Below, in pieces: positions 1-13,900 of a stretch of DNA of 64,000 nt. A model generated the notes under the pieces. That model saw nothing but the letters and a program-made list of their open reading frames with translations, searched no databases and was not told the origin of the DNA. The stretch's first letter is position 1; the number at the start of each line of letters is the position of its first letter. Both the position numbers and the translations under genes were made by a program. Origin of the DNA: Hydractinia symbiolongicarpus (lineage: Eukaryota; Cnidaria; Hydrozoa; Anthoathecata; Hydractiniidae); NCBI RefSeq assembly GCF_029227915.1, contig NC_079885.1:3658001-3722000 (forward strand), given 5' to 3'.

Positions 1-964
1 TAAAAGCGATACAACCTAGCATTATCAGAAAAATATCGCTAAATACATGTTGGTACGAATATGTGACGCAACTGTTGTAATTGAAACGGACTGATACCGT
101 TAGAAAGTCAATGAAATGTAGTTTTTAAAACTGTCTTTCTTTCTTCAGCGTGCGTTAATGGCTAGGATTGGTCCCACAGTAGAAAACGATTTATTTATGT
201 AAATTTTGAAATGAAGCGCTACCACAGCGCCAAGTGAAATCGGTAAATTCCAGCAATCATGTCAAAGTAAGAAGAATGTTATTTCTTGGGTCCAATTGTC
301 TCACTTATCACATTTATAAGGTCAAAGTCCAAAATCAGTTCAATTAAGTCCCACAGTCAATCGTTTCACTGTTAAAAGCGATACAACCTAGAATTATTAT
401 AAAAATATCGCTAAATACATGTTGGTACGAATATGTGACGCAATCATTGTAACACAAACGGAGTGATACCGTTAGAAAGTCATTGAAATGTAGTTTTTGA
501 AACTGTCTCTATTTCTTTAACGCGCGCTAACGGCCAGGATTGGTCCCATAGTAAAAAAAGACTTATTTAACTAAATTTTTAAATGAAGTGCTCCAAACAG
601 CAACCAGTGTAATCGCTGAGTTTCGGCAATCAAGTCAAATTAAGAAGAATGTTATTTCTTGGGTTCCAGTTGGCTCACTTATCACATTTCTAAGGTCACA
701 GTCCAAAGTTACTTCAATTAAGTCCCAGAGTCAATCGCTTCACTGTTAAAAGCGATACAACCTAGTATTATCAGAAAAATATCGCTAAATACATGCTTGT
801 ACGAATATGTGGCGCAACCGTTGTAATTGAAACGGACCGATACCGTTAGTAAGTCAATGAAATGTAGTTTTTAAAACTGTCTCTATTTCTTCAGCGCGCG
901 ATAACGGCTAGGATTGGAACCACAGTACAAAATGACTTATTTATCTAAACTTTTAAATAAAGCT
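1..964 (+). repeat. Left arm of large inverted repeat in satellite
   Basis: Positions 1-964 are the reverse complement of 1449-2412. Paired positions sum to 2413, checked at 118/2295, 791/1622 and 961/1452. The match includes rare variants shared only by these copies, such as GCGTTAATGGCTAGG near 150-165. The arms differ at a few sites per monomer (about 98-99% identity by eye), so they are not identical fold-back copies. The non-palindromic spacer is 965-1448. The arm may continue beyond the left window edge. Confidence 0.9.
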
Positions 965-1448
965 ATACCACAGGGCCCAACGAAATCGGTAAATTCCAGC
1001 AATCATGTCAAATTAAGAAAAATGTTATTTCTTGGGTATAATTGCCTCATTTTTCACATTTATGAGGTCACAGTCCAAAGTCAGTTCAATTAAGTCCCAC
1101 AGTCAATCGTTTCACTGTTAAAAGCGATACAACTTAGTAATATCGGAAAAAAATCACTAAATATATGTTGGTACGAATATGTGATGCAACCGTTGTAATT
1201 GAAACGGACTGATACCAATAGAAAGTCATTGAAATGTAGGTTTTAAAACTGTCTCTATTTCTTCAGCGCGCGATAACGGCTAGGATTGGTACCACAGTAC
1301 AAAATGACTTATTTATCTAAACTTTTAAATAAAGCTATACCACAGGGCCCAGCGAAATCGGTAAATTCCAGCAATCATGTCAAATTAAGAAAAATGTTAT
1401 TTCTTGGGTCCAATTGCCTCATTTTTCACATTTATGACTTTCGCGACC

Positions 1449-2926
1449 AGCTTTATTTAAAAGTTTAGATAAATAAGTCATTTTGTACTGTGGTACCAAT
1501 CCTAGCCGTTATCGCACGCTGAAGAAAGACAGACAGTTTTAAAAACTACATTTCATTGACTTTCTAACGGTATCGGTCCGTTTCAATTACAACGGTTGCG
1601 CCACATATTCGTACAAGCATGTATTTAGCGATATTTTTCTGATAAAACTAGGTTGTATCGCTTTTAACAGTGAAGCGATTGACTCTGGGACTTAATTGAA
1701 GTAACTTTGGACTGTGACCTTAGAAATGTGATAAGTGAGCCAACTGGAACCCAAGAAATAACATTCTTCTTAATTTGACTTGATTGCCGAAACTCAGCGA
1801 TTACACTGGTTGCTGTTTGGAGCACTTTATTTAAAAATTTAGTTAAATAAGTCTTTTTTTACTATGGGACCAATCCTGGCCGTTAGCGCGCGTTAAAGAA
1901 ATAGAGACAGTTTCAAAAACTACATTTCAATGACTTTCTAACGGTATCACTCCGTTTGTGTTACAATGATTGCGTCACATATTCGTACCAACATGTATTT
2001 AGCGATATTTTTATAATAATTCTAGGTTGTATCGCTTTTAACAGTGAAACGATTGACTGTGGGACTTAATTGAACTGATTTTGGACTTTGACCTTATAAA
2101 TGTGATAAGAGAGACAATTGGACCCAAGAAATAACATTCTTCTTAATTTGACATGATTGCTTGAATTTACCGACTTCACTGGGCGCTGTGGTAGCGCTTC
2201 ATTTCAAAATTTACATAAATAAATCGTTTTCTACTGTGGGACCAATCCTAGCCATTAACGCACGCTGAAGAAAGAAAGACAGTTTTAAAAACTACATTTC
2301 ATTGACTTTCTAACGGTATCAGTCCGTTTCAATTACAACGGTTGAGTCACATATTCGTACCAACATGTATTTAGCGATATTTTTCTGATAATGCTAGGTT
2401 GTATCGCTTTTAACAGTGAAACGATTGACTGTGGGACTTAATTGAACTGATTTTGGACTGTGACATTATAAATGTGATAAGTGAGACAATTGGACCCAAG
2501 AAATAACATTCTTCTTAATTTGACATGATTGCTAGAATTTACCGACTTCACTGGGCGTTGTGGTAGCGCTTCATTTCAAAATATAGATAAATAATTCATT
2601 TTCTACAGTGGGACCAATCTTAGCCGTTAGCGCACGCTGAAGAAAGAGAGACAGTTTTAAAAACTACATTTCATTGACTTTCTAACGGTATCAGTCCGTT
2701 TCAATTACAACGGTTGCATCACATATTCGTACCAACATGTATTTAGTGATATTTTTCCGATATTACTAAGTTGTATCGCTTTTAACAGTAAAGCGATTGA
2801 CTCTGGGACTTAATTGAAGTAACTTTGGACTATGACATTATAAATGTGATAAGTGAGACAATTGGACCCAAGAAATAACATTCTTCTTAATTTGACATGA
2901 TTGCCGAAACTCAGCGATTGCACTGG
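1449..2926 (-). repeat. Inverted satellite block (about four monomers)
   Basis: In this block the satellite reads on the minus strand, for example CCAATCCTAGCCGTTA and CAGTGAAACGATTGACTG. It is the only reversed block found in the window. Its left edge follows an 11-bp stretch (1438-1448, CTTTCGCGACC) not found in either flanking monomer phase. Its right edge, near 2926/2927, passes from inverted CACTGGT to forward TAGAAAGTCAATG with about 2 bp of shared sequence. The block pairs with 1-964 on its left (sum 2413) and with 2927 to about 4020 on its right (sum 5612). Confidence 0.92.
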
Positions 2927-4020
2927 TTAGAAAGTCAATGAAATGTAGTTTTTAAAACTGTCTCTATTTCTTCAGCGTGCGCTAACGGCTAAGATTGGTC
3001 CCACTGTAGAAAATGAATTATTTATCTATATTTTGAAATGAAGCGCTACCACAACGCCCAGTGAAGTCGGTAAATTCTAGCAATCATGTCAAATTAAGAA
3101 GAATGTTATTTCTTGGGTCCAATTGTCTCACTTATCACATTTATAATGTCACAGTCCAAAATCAGTTCAATTAAGTCCCACAGTCAATCGTTTCACTGTT
3201 AAAAGCGATACAACCTAGCATTATCAGAAAAATATCGCTAAATACATGTTGGTACGAATATGTGACGCAACCGTTGTAATTGAAACGGACTGATACCGTT
3301 AGAAAGTCAATGAAATGTAGCTTTTAAAACTGTCTTTCTTTCTTCAGCGTGCGTTAATGGCTAGGATTGGTCCCACAGTAGAAAACGATTTATTTATGTA
3401 AATTTTGAAATGAAGCGCTACCACAGCGCCCAGTGAAATCGGTAAATTCCAGCAATCATGTCAAAGTAAGAAGAATGTTATTTCTTGGGTCCAATTGTCT
3501 CACTTATCACATTTATAAGGCCAAAGTCCAAAATCAGTTCAATTAAGTCCCACAGTCAATCGTTTCACTGTTAAAAGCGATACAACCTAGAATTATTATA
3601 AAAATATCGCTAAATACATGTTGGTACGAATATGTGACGCAATCATTGTAACTCAAACGGAGTGATACCGTTAGAAAGTCATTGAAATGTAGTTTTTGAA
3701 ACTGTCTCTATTTCTTTAACGCGCGCTAACGGCCAGGATTGGTCCCATAGTAAAAAAAGACTTATTTAACTAAATTTTTAAATGAAGTGCTCCAAACAGC
3801 AACCAGTGTAATCGCTGAGTTTCGGCAATCAAGTCAAATTAAAAAGAATGTTATTTCTTGGGTTCCAGTTGGCTCACTTATCACATTTCTAAGGTCACAG
3901 TCCAAAGTTACTTCAATTAAGTCCCAGAGTCAATCGCTTCACTGTTTAAAGCGATACAACCTAGTATTATCAGAAAAATATCGCTAAATACATGCTTGTA
4001 CGAATATGTGGCGCAACCGT
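2927..4020 (+). repeat. Right arm of second inverted repeat; third copy of the same segment
   Basis: Forward sequence from 2927 is the reverse complement of the inverted block read leftward from 2685 (2685 pairs with 2927, 2412 with 3200). It is therefore also a direct copy of the window start at an offset of 3,199 bp (1 corresponds to 3200). Similarity to position 1 onward fades near 4020, where the sequence changes to a different class partner. The spacer of this second palindrome is about 241 bp (2686-2926). Confidence 0.88.
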
Positions 4021-6023
4021 TTTAATTGAAACAGACCGATACCGTTGGAAAGTCAATGAAATGTAGTTTTTAAAACTGTCTCTCTTTCTTCAGCGTGCGC
4101 TAACGGCTAGGATTGGTCCCACTGCAAAAAATGAATTATTTATCTAAATTTTAAAATGAAGCGCTACCACAACGCCCAGTGAAGTCGGTAAATTCTAGCA
4201 ATCATGTCAAATTAAGAAGAATGTTATTTTTTGGGTCCAATTGTCTCTCTTATCACATTTATAATGTCATAGTCCAAAGTTACTTCAATTAAGTCCCAGA
4301 GTCAATCGCTTTACTGTTAAAAGCGATACAACTTAGTAATATCGGAAAAAAATCACTAAATATATGTTGGTACGAATATGTGATGCAACCGTTGTAATTG
4401 AAACGGACTGATACCGATAGAAAGTCATTGAAATGTAGGTTTTAAAACTGTCTCTATTTCTTCAGTGCGCGATAACGGCTAGGATTGGTACCACAGTACA
4501 AAATGACTTATTTATCTAAACTTTTAAATAAAGCTATACCACAGGGCCCAGCGAAATCGGTAAATTCCCGCAATCATGTCAAATTAAGAAAAATGTTATT
4601 TCTTGGGTCCAATTGCCTCATTTTTCACATTTATGAGGTCACAGTCCAAAATCAGTTTAATTAAGTCCCACAGTCAATCGTTTCACTGTTAAAAGCGATA
4701 CAACCTAGTATTATCAGAAAAATATCGCTAAATACATGTTGGTACGAATATGTGACGCAATCGTTGTAACACAAACGGACTGATACCGTTAAAAAGTCAT
4801 TGAAATGTAGTTTTTGAAACTGTCTCTATTTACTTAACGCGCGATAACGGCTAGGATTGGTCCCATAGTAAGAAAAGACTTATTTATGTAAATTTTTAAA
4901 TGAAGTGCTCCAAACAGCGACCAGTGCAATCGCTGAGTTTCGGCAATCATGTCAAATTAAGAAGAATGTTATTTCTTGGGTTCCAGTTGGCTCACTTATC
5001 ACATTTCTAAGGTCACAGTCCAAAGTTACTTCAATTAAGTCCCAGAGTCAATCGCTTCACTGTTAAAAGCGATACAACCTAGTATTATCAGAAAAATATC
5101 GCTAAATACATGCTTGTACGAATATGTGGCGCAACCGTTGTAATTGAAACAGACCGATACCGTTGGAAAGTCAATGAAATGTAGTTTTTAAAACTGTCTC
5201 TCTTTCTTCAGCGTGCGCTAACGGCTAGGATTGGTCCCACTGCAAAAAATGAATTATTTATCTAAATTTTAAAATGAAGCGCTACCACAACGCCCAGTGA
5301 AGTCGGTAAATTCTAGCAATCATGTCAAATTAAGAAGAATGTTATTTCTTGGGTCCAATTGTCTCTCTTATCACATTTATAATGTCATAGTCCAAAGTTA
5401 CTTCAATTAAGTCCCAGAGTCAATCGCTTTACTGTTAAAAGCGATACAACTTAGTAATATCGGAAAAAAATCACTAAATATATGTTGGTACGAATATGTG
5501 ATGCAACCGTTGTAATTGAAACGGACTGATACCGATAGAAAGTCATTGAAATGTAGGTTTTAAAACTGTCTCTATTTCTTCAGTGCGCGATAACGGCTAG
5601 GATTGGTACCACAGTACAAAATGACTTATTTATCTAAACTTTTAAATAAAGCTATACCACAGGGCCCAGCGAAATCGGTAAATTCCCGCAATCATGTCAA
5701 ATTAAGAAAAATGTTATTTCTTGGGTCCAATTGCCTCATTTTTCACATTTATGAGGTCACAGTCCAAAATCAGTTTAATTAAGTCCCACAGTCAATCGTT
5801 TCACTGTTAAAAGCGATACAACCTAGTATTATCAGAAAAATATCGCTAAATACATGTTGGTACGAATATGTGACGCAATCGTTGTAACACAAACGGACTG
5901 ATACCGTTAAAAAGTCATTGAAATGTAGTTTTTGAAACTGTCTCTATTTACTTAACGCGCGATAACGGCTAGGATTGGTCCCATAGTAAGAAAAGACTTA
6001 TTTATCTAAATTTTTAAATGAAG
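3788..6023 (+). repeat. 3-monomer higher-order repeat, two copies of 1,118 bp
   Basis: The motif TGCTCCAAACAGC recurs at 3788, 4906 and 6024 (1,118 bp each). The rare variant GACCGATACCGTTGGAAAG recurs at 4034 and 5152, also 1,118 bp apart. The copies 3788-4905 and 4906-6023 share class order and most private variants. The next block keeps the phase but not the variants. Confidence 0.88.
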
Positions 6024-7961
6024 TGCTCCAAACAGCGACCAGTGCAATCGCTGAGTTTCGGCAATCATGTCAAATTAAGAAGAATGTTATTTCTTAGGGT
6101 CCGGTTGGCTCACTTATCACATTTATAATGTCACAATCCAAAATCAGTTCAATTAAGTCCCACAGTCAATCCTTTCACTGTTAAAAGCGATGCAACCTAG
6201 TAAAATCAGAAAAATATCGCTAAACACATGCTTGTACGAATATGTGACGCAACCGTTGTAATTGAAACGGACCGATACCGTTAGAAATTCAATGAAATGT
6301 AGTTTTTAAAACTGTCTCTCTTTCTTCAGCGTGCGCTAACGGCTAGGATTGGTTCCACTGTAAAAAATGAATTATTTATCTAAATTTTGAAATGAAGCGC
6401 TACCACAACGCCCAGTGAAGTCCGTAAATTCTAGCAATCATGTCAAATTAAGAAGAATGTTATTTCTTGGGTCCAATTGTCTCACTTATCACATTTATAA
6501 TGTCACAGTCCAAAATCAGTTCAATTAAGTCCCACAGTCAATCGTTTCACTGTTAAAAGCGATACAACCTAGAATTATTATAAAAATATCGCTAAATACA
6601 TGTTGGTACGAATTTGTGACGCAATCATTGTAGCACAAACGGAGTGATACCGTTAGAAAGTCATTGAAATGTAGTTTTTGAAACAGTCTCTATTTCTTTA
6701 ACGCGCGCTAACGGCCAGGATTGGTCCCATAGTAAAAAAAGACTTATTTATCTAAATTTTTAAATGAAGTGCTCCAAACAGCAAACAGTGTAATCGCTGA
6801 GTTTCGGCAATCAAGTCAAATTAAGAAGAATGTTATTTCTTGTGTTCCAGTTGGCTCACTTATCACATTTCTAAGGTCACAGTCCAAAGTTACTTCAATT
6901 AAGTCCCAGAGTCAATCGCTTCACTGTTAAAAGCGATACAACTTAGTAATATCGGAAAAATATCACTAAATACATGTTGGTACGAATATGTGATGCAACC
7001 GTTGTAATTGAAACGGACTGATACCGTTAGAAAGTCAATGAAATGTAGTTTTTAAAATTGTTTTTCTTACTTCAGCGTGCGCTAACGGCCAGGATTGGTC
7101 CCATAGTAAGAAAGGACTTATTTATCTAAATTTTTAAATGAAGTTCTCTAAACAGCGACCAGCGTAATCGCTGAGTTTCGGCAATCATGTCAAATTAAGA
7201 AGAATGTTATTTCTTGGGGTCCAGTTGGCTCACTTATCACATTTATAAGGTCACAGTCCAAAGTTACTTTAATTAAGTCCCAGAGTCAATCGCTTCACTG
7301 TTAAAAGCGATACAACTTAGTAATATCGGAAAAAAATCACTAAATACATGTTGGTACGAATATGTGATGCAACCGTTGTAATTGAAACGGACTGATACCG
7401 TTAGAAATTCAATGAAATGTAGTTTTTAAAACTGTTTTTCTTACTTCAGCGTGCGCTAACGGCTAGGATTGGTCCCACAGTACAAAACGACTTATATATC
7501 TAAATTTTGAAATGAAGCGCTACCACAGCGCCCATTGAAATCGGTAAATTCAAGCAATCATGTCAAGTTAAGAAGAATGTTATTTCTTGGGTCCAATTGT
7601 CTCACTTATCACATTTATAATGTCACAGTCCAAAATCAGTTCAATTAAGTCCCACAGTCAATCGTTTCACTGTTAAAAGCGATACTACTTAGTATTATCA
7701 GAAAAATATCGCTAAATAGATGTTGGTACGAATATGTGACGCAATCGTTGTAACACAAACAGACTGATACCGTTAGAAAGTCATTGAAATGTAGTTTTTG
7801 AAACTGTCTCTATTTCTTTAACGCGCGATAACGGCCAGGATTGGTCCCATAGTAAAAAAAGACTTATTTATCTGAATTTTTAAATGAAGTGCTCCAAACA
7901 GCGACCAGTGTAATCGCTGAGTTTCGGCAATCATGTCAATTTAGGAAGAATGTTATTTCTT
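6024..7961 (+). repeat. Satellite monomers without a clear higher-order period
   Basis: These are about five monomers of mixed classes, forward orientation. They share variants with both neighbours, but I found no exact higher-order copy inside the stretch. It may be a transition zone between two homogenised blocks. No gene or other element is visible. Confidence 0.75.
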
Positions 7962-10900
7962 GTAGTCAAACTGGCTCACTTATCACATTTATAAGGTCAC
8001 AGTCCAAAGTTACTTCAATTAAGTCCCAGAGTCAATCGTTTAACTGTTAAAAGCGATACAACCTAGTATTATCAGAAAAATATCGCTAAATACATGTTGG
8101 TACGAATATGTGACGCAATCGTTGTAACACAAACGGACTGACACCGTTAGAAAGTCATTAAAATGTAGTTTTTGAAACTGTCTCTATTTATTTAACGCGC
8201 GCTAACGGCTAAGATTGGTCCCACTGTAGAAAATGAATTATTTATCTAAATTTTGAAATGAAGCGCTACCACAACGCCCAGTGAAATCAGTAAATTCCAG
8301 CAATCATGTCAAATTAAGAAAAATGTTATTTCTTGGGTCCAATTGTCTCACTTATCACATTTATAAAGTTGCAATCAAAAATCAGTTCAATTAAGTCCCA
8401 CAGTCAATTGTTTCACTGTTAAAAGCGATACAGCCTAGTATTATCAGAAAAATATCGCTAAATACATGTTGGTACGAATATGTGACGCAATCGTTGTAAC
8501 ACAAACGGACTGATGCCGTTAGAAAGTCATTGAAATGTAGTTTTTGAAACTGTCTCTGTTTCTTTAACGCGCGATAACGGCCAGGATTGGTCCCATAGTA
8601 AAAAAAGACTTATTTATCTGAATTTTTAAATGAAGTGCTCCAAACAGCGACCAGTGTAATCGCTGAGTTTCGGCAATCATGTCAATTTAGGAAGAATGTT
8701 ATTTCTTGGGGTCCAGTTGGCTCACTTATCACATTTATAATGTCACAGTCCAAAGTTACTTCGATTAAGTCCCAGAGTCAATCCTTTCACTGTTAAAAGC
8801 GATGCAACCTAGTAAAATCAGAAAAATATCGCTAAATACATGCTTGTACGAATATGTGACGCAACCGTTGTAATTGAAACGGACTGATACCGTTAGAAAG
8901 TCAATGAAATGTAGTTTTTAAAACTGTCTCTCTTTCTTCAGCGTGCGCTAACGGCTAAGATTGGTCCACTGTAGAAAATGAATTATTTATCTAAATTTTG
9001 AAATGAAGCGCTACCACAACGCCCAGTGAAGTCGGTAAATTCTAGCAATCATGTCAAATTAAGAAGAATGTTATTTCTTGGGGTCCAGTTGGCTCACTTA
9101 TCACATTTATAATGTCACAGTCCAAAGTTACTTCGATTAAGTCCCAGAGTCAATCGCTTTACTGTTAAAAGCGATACAACTTAGTAATATCGGAAAAAAA
9201 TCACTAAATATATGTTGGTACGAATATGTGATGCAACCGTAGTAATTGAAACGGACTGATACCGTTAGAAAGTCAATGAAATGTAGTTTTTAAAACTGTC
9301 TTTCTTTCTTCAGCGTGCGATAACGGCTAGGATTGGTCCCACAGTACAAAACGACTTATTTATCTAAATTTTGAAATGAAGCGCTACCACAGCGCCCAGT
9401 GAAATCAGTAAATTCCAGCAATCATGTCAATTTAAGAAGAATGTTATTTCTTGTAGTCAAACTGGCTCACTTATCACATTTATAAGGTCACAGTCCAAAG
9501 TTACTTCAATTAAGTCCCAGAGTCAATCGTTTAACTGTTAAAAGCGATACAACCTAGTATTATCAGAAAAATATCGCTAAATACATGTTGGTACGAATAT
9601 GTGACGCAATCGTTGTAACACAAACGGACTGACACCGTTAGAAAGTCATTAAAATGTAGTTTTTGAAACTGTCTCTATTTATTTAACGCGCGCTAACGGC
9701 TAAGATTGGTCCCACTGTAGAAAATGAATTATTTATCTAAATTTTGAAATGAAGCGCTACCACAACGCCCAGTGAAATCAGTAAATTCCAGCAATCATGT
9801 CAAATTAAGAAAAATGTTATTTCTTGGGTCCAATTGTCTCACTTATCACATTTATAAAGTTGCAATCAAAAATCAGTTCAATTAAGTCCCACAGTCAATT
9901 GTTTCACTGTTAAAAGCGATACAGCCTAGTATTATCAGAAAAATATCGCTAAATACATGTTGGTACGAATATGTGACGCAATCGTTGTAACACAAACGGA
10001 CTGATGCCGTTAGAAAGTCATTGAAATGTAGTTTTTGAAACTGTCTCTGTTTCTTTAACGCGCGATAACGGCCAGGATTGGTCCCATAGTAAAAAAAGAC
10101 TTATTTATCTGAATTTTTAAATGAAGTGCTCCAAACAGCGACCAGTGTAATCGCTGAGTTTCGGCAATCATGTCAATTTAGGAAGAATGTTATTTCTTGG
10201 GGTCCAGTTGGCTCACTTATCACATTTATAATGTCACAGTCCAAAGTTACTTCTATTAAGTCCCAGAGTCAATCCTTTCACTGTTAAAAGCGATGCAACC
10301 TAGTAAAATCAGAAAAATATCGCTAAATACATGCTTGTACGAATATGTGACGCAACTGTTGTAATTGAAACGGACTGATACCGTTAGAAAGTCAATGAAA
10401 TGTAGTTTTTAAAACTGTCTCTCTTTCTTCAGCGTGCGCTAACGGCTAAGATTGGTCCACTGTAGAAAATGAATTATTTATCTAAATTTTGAAATGAAGC
10501 GCTACCACAACGCCCAGTGAAGTCGGTAAATTCTAGCAATCATGTAAAATTAAGAAGAATGTTATTTCTTGGGGTCCAGTTGGCTCACTTATCACATTTA
10601 TAATGTCACAGTCCAAAGTTACTTCGATTAAGTCCCAGAGTCAATCGCTTTACTGTTAAAAGCGATACAACTTAGTAATATCGGAAAAAAATCACTAAAT
10701 ATATGTTGGTACGAATATGTGATGCAACCGTAGTAATTGAAACGGACTGATACCGTTAGAAAGTCAATGAAATGTAGTTTTTAAAACTGTCTTTCTTTCT
10801 TCAGCGTGCGATAACGGCTAGGATTGGTCCCACAGTACAAAACGACTTATTTATCTAAATTTTGAAATGAAGCGCTACCACAGCGCCCAGTGAAATCAGT

Positions 10901-13900
10901 AAATTCCAGCAATCATGTCAATTTAAGAAGAATGTTATTTCTTGTAGTCAAACTGGCTCACTTATCACATTTATAAGGTCACAGTCCAAAGTTACTTCAA
11001 TTAAGTCCCAGAGTCAATCGTTTAACTGTTAAAAGCGATACAACCTAGTATTATCAGAAAAATATCGCTAAATACATGTTGGTACGAATATGTGACGCAA
11101 TCGTTGTAACACAAACGGACTGACACCGTTAGAAAGTCATTAAAATGTAGTTTTTGAAACTGTCTCTATTTATTTAACGCGCTCTAACAGCTAAGATTGG
11201 TCCCATTGTAGAAAATGAATTATTTATCTAAATTTTGAAATGAAGCGCTACAACAACGCCCAGTGAAGTCGGTAAATTCTAGCAATCATGTCAAATTAAG
11301 AAGAATGTTATTTCTTGGGGTCCAGTTGGCTCACTTATTACATTTATAATGTCACAGTCCAAAGTTACTTCGATTAAGTCCCAGAGTCAATCCTTTCACT
11401 GTTAAAAGCGATGCAACCTAGTAAAATCAGAAAAATATCGCTAAATACATGCTTGTACGAATATGTGACGCAACCGTTGTAATTGAAACGGACTGATACC
11501 GTTAGAAAGTCAATGAAATGTAGTTTTTAAAACTGTCTCTCTTTCTTCAGCGTGCGATAACGGCTAGGATTGGTCCCACAGTACAAAACGACTTATTTAT
11601 CTAAATTTTGAAATGAAGCGCTACCACAGCGCCCAGTGAAATCAGTAAATTCCAGCAATCATGTCAAATTAAGAAAAAAGTTATTTCTTGGGTCCAATTG
11701 TCTCACTTATCACATTTATAAAGTCGCAATCAAAAATCAGTTCAATTAAGTCCCACAGTCAATTGTTTCACTGTTAAAAGCGATACAGCCTAGTATTATC
11801 AGAAAAATATCGCTAAATACATGTTGGTACGAATATGTGACGCAATCGTTGTAACACAAACGGACTGATGCCGTTAGAAAGTCATTGAAATGTAGTTTTT
11901 GAAACTGTCTCTGTTTCTTTAACGCGCGATAACGGCCAGGATTGGTCCCATAGTAAAAAAAGACTTATTTATCTGAATTTTTAAATGAAGTGCTCCAAAC
12001 AGCGACCAGTGTAATCGCTGAGTTTCGGCAATCATGTCAATTTAAGAAGAATGTTATTTCTTGTAGTCAAACTGGCTCACTTATCACATTTATAAGGTCA
12101 CAGTCCAAAGTTACTTCAATTAAGTCCCAGAGTCAATCGTTTAACTGTTAAAAGCGATACAACCTAGTATTATCAGAAAAATATCGCTAAATACATGTTG
12201 GTACGAATATGTGACGCAATCGTTGTAACACAAACGGACTGACACCGTTAGAAAGTCATTAAAATGTAGTTTTTGAAACTGTCTCTATTTATTTAACGCG
12301 CGCTAACGGCTAAGATTGGTCCCACTGTAGAAAATGAATTATTTATCTAAATTTTGAAATGAAGCGCTACCACAACGCCCAGTGAAGTCGGTAAATTCTA
12401 GCAATCATGTCAAATTAAGAAGAATGTTATTTCTTGGGGTCCAGTTGGCTCACTTATCACATTTATAATGCCACAGTCCAAAGTTACTTCGATTAAGTCC
12501 CAGAGTCAATCCTTTCACTGTTAACAGCGATGCAACCTAGTAAAATCAGAAAAATATCGCTAAATACATGCTTGTACGAATATGTGACGCAACCGTTGTA
12601 ATTGAAACGGACTAATACCGTTAGAAAGTCAATGAAATGCAGTTTTTAAAACTGTCTCTCTTTCTTCAGCGTGCGCTAACGGCTAAGATTGGTCCCACTG
12701 TAGAAAATGAATTATTTATCTAAATTTTGAAATGAAGCGCTACCACAACGCCCAGTGAAGTCGGTAAATTCTAGCAATCATGTCAAATTAAGAAGAATGT
12801 TATTTCTTGGGGTCCAGTTGGCTCACTTATCACATTTATAATGTCACAGTCCAAAGTTACTTCGATTAAGTCCCAGAGTCAATCGCTTTACTGTTAAAAG
12901 CGATACAACTTAGTAATATCGGAAAAAAATCACTAAATATATGTTGGTACGAATATGTGATGCAACCGTTGTAATTGAAACGGACTGATACCGTTAGAAA
13001 GTCAATGAAATGTAGTTTTTAAAACTGTCTTTCTTTCTTCAGCGTGCGATAACGTCTAGGATTGGTCCCACAGTACAAAACGACTTATTTATCTAAATTT
13101 TGAAATGAAGCGTTACCACAGCGCCCAGTGAAATCAGTAAATTCCAGCAATCATGTCAAATTAAGAAAAATGTTATTTCTTGGGTCCAATTGTCTCATTT
13201 ATTACATTTATAAGGTAGCAATCAAAAATCAGTGCAATTAAGTCCCACAGTCAATCGTTTCACTGTTAAAAGCGATACAGCCTAGTATTATCAGAAAAAT
13301 ATCGCTAAATACATGTTGGTACGAATATGTGACGCAATCGTTGTAACACAAACGGACTGATGCCGTTAGAAAGTCATTGAAATGTAGTTTTTGAAACTGT
13401 CTCTGTTTCTTTAACGCGCGATAACGGCCAGGATTGGTCCCATAGTAAAAAAAGACTTATTTATCTGAATTTTTAAATGAAGTGCTCCAAACAGCGACCA
13501 GTGTAATCGCTGAGTTTCGGCAATCATGTCAATTTAAGAAGAATGTTATTTCTTGTAGTCAAACTGGCTCACTTATCACATTTATAAGGTCACAGTCCAA
13601 AGTTACTTCAATTAAGTCCCAGAGTCAATCGTTTAACTGTTAAAAGCGATACAACCTAGTATTATCAGAAAAATATCGCTAAATACATGTTGGTACGAAT
13701 ATGTGACGCAATCGTTGTAACACAAACGGACTGACACCGTTAGAAAGTCATTAAAATGTAGTTTTTGAAACTGTCTCTATTTATTTAACGCGCGCTAACG
13801 GCTAAGATTGGTCCCACTGTAGAAAATGAATTATTTATCTAAATTTTGAAATGAAGCGCTACCACAACGCCCAGTGAAGTCGGTAAATTCTAGCAATCAT

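Noticed and set aside
1286-1468. Short open frames within the satellite (also 3787-3987, 54706-54897 and 57244-57492).
   Set aside because: They are under 85 codons, recur only by monomer phase, are broken by stops in sister monomers, and show no known domain.
1449-2926. Assembly fold-back artefact as explanation for the inverted block.
   Set aside because: The inverted arms differ from the forward arms at several sites per monomer, and the two junctions differ in type. A simple fold-back would give near-identical arms. Not fully excluded without reads.
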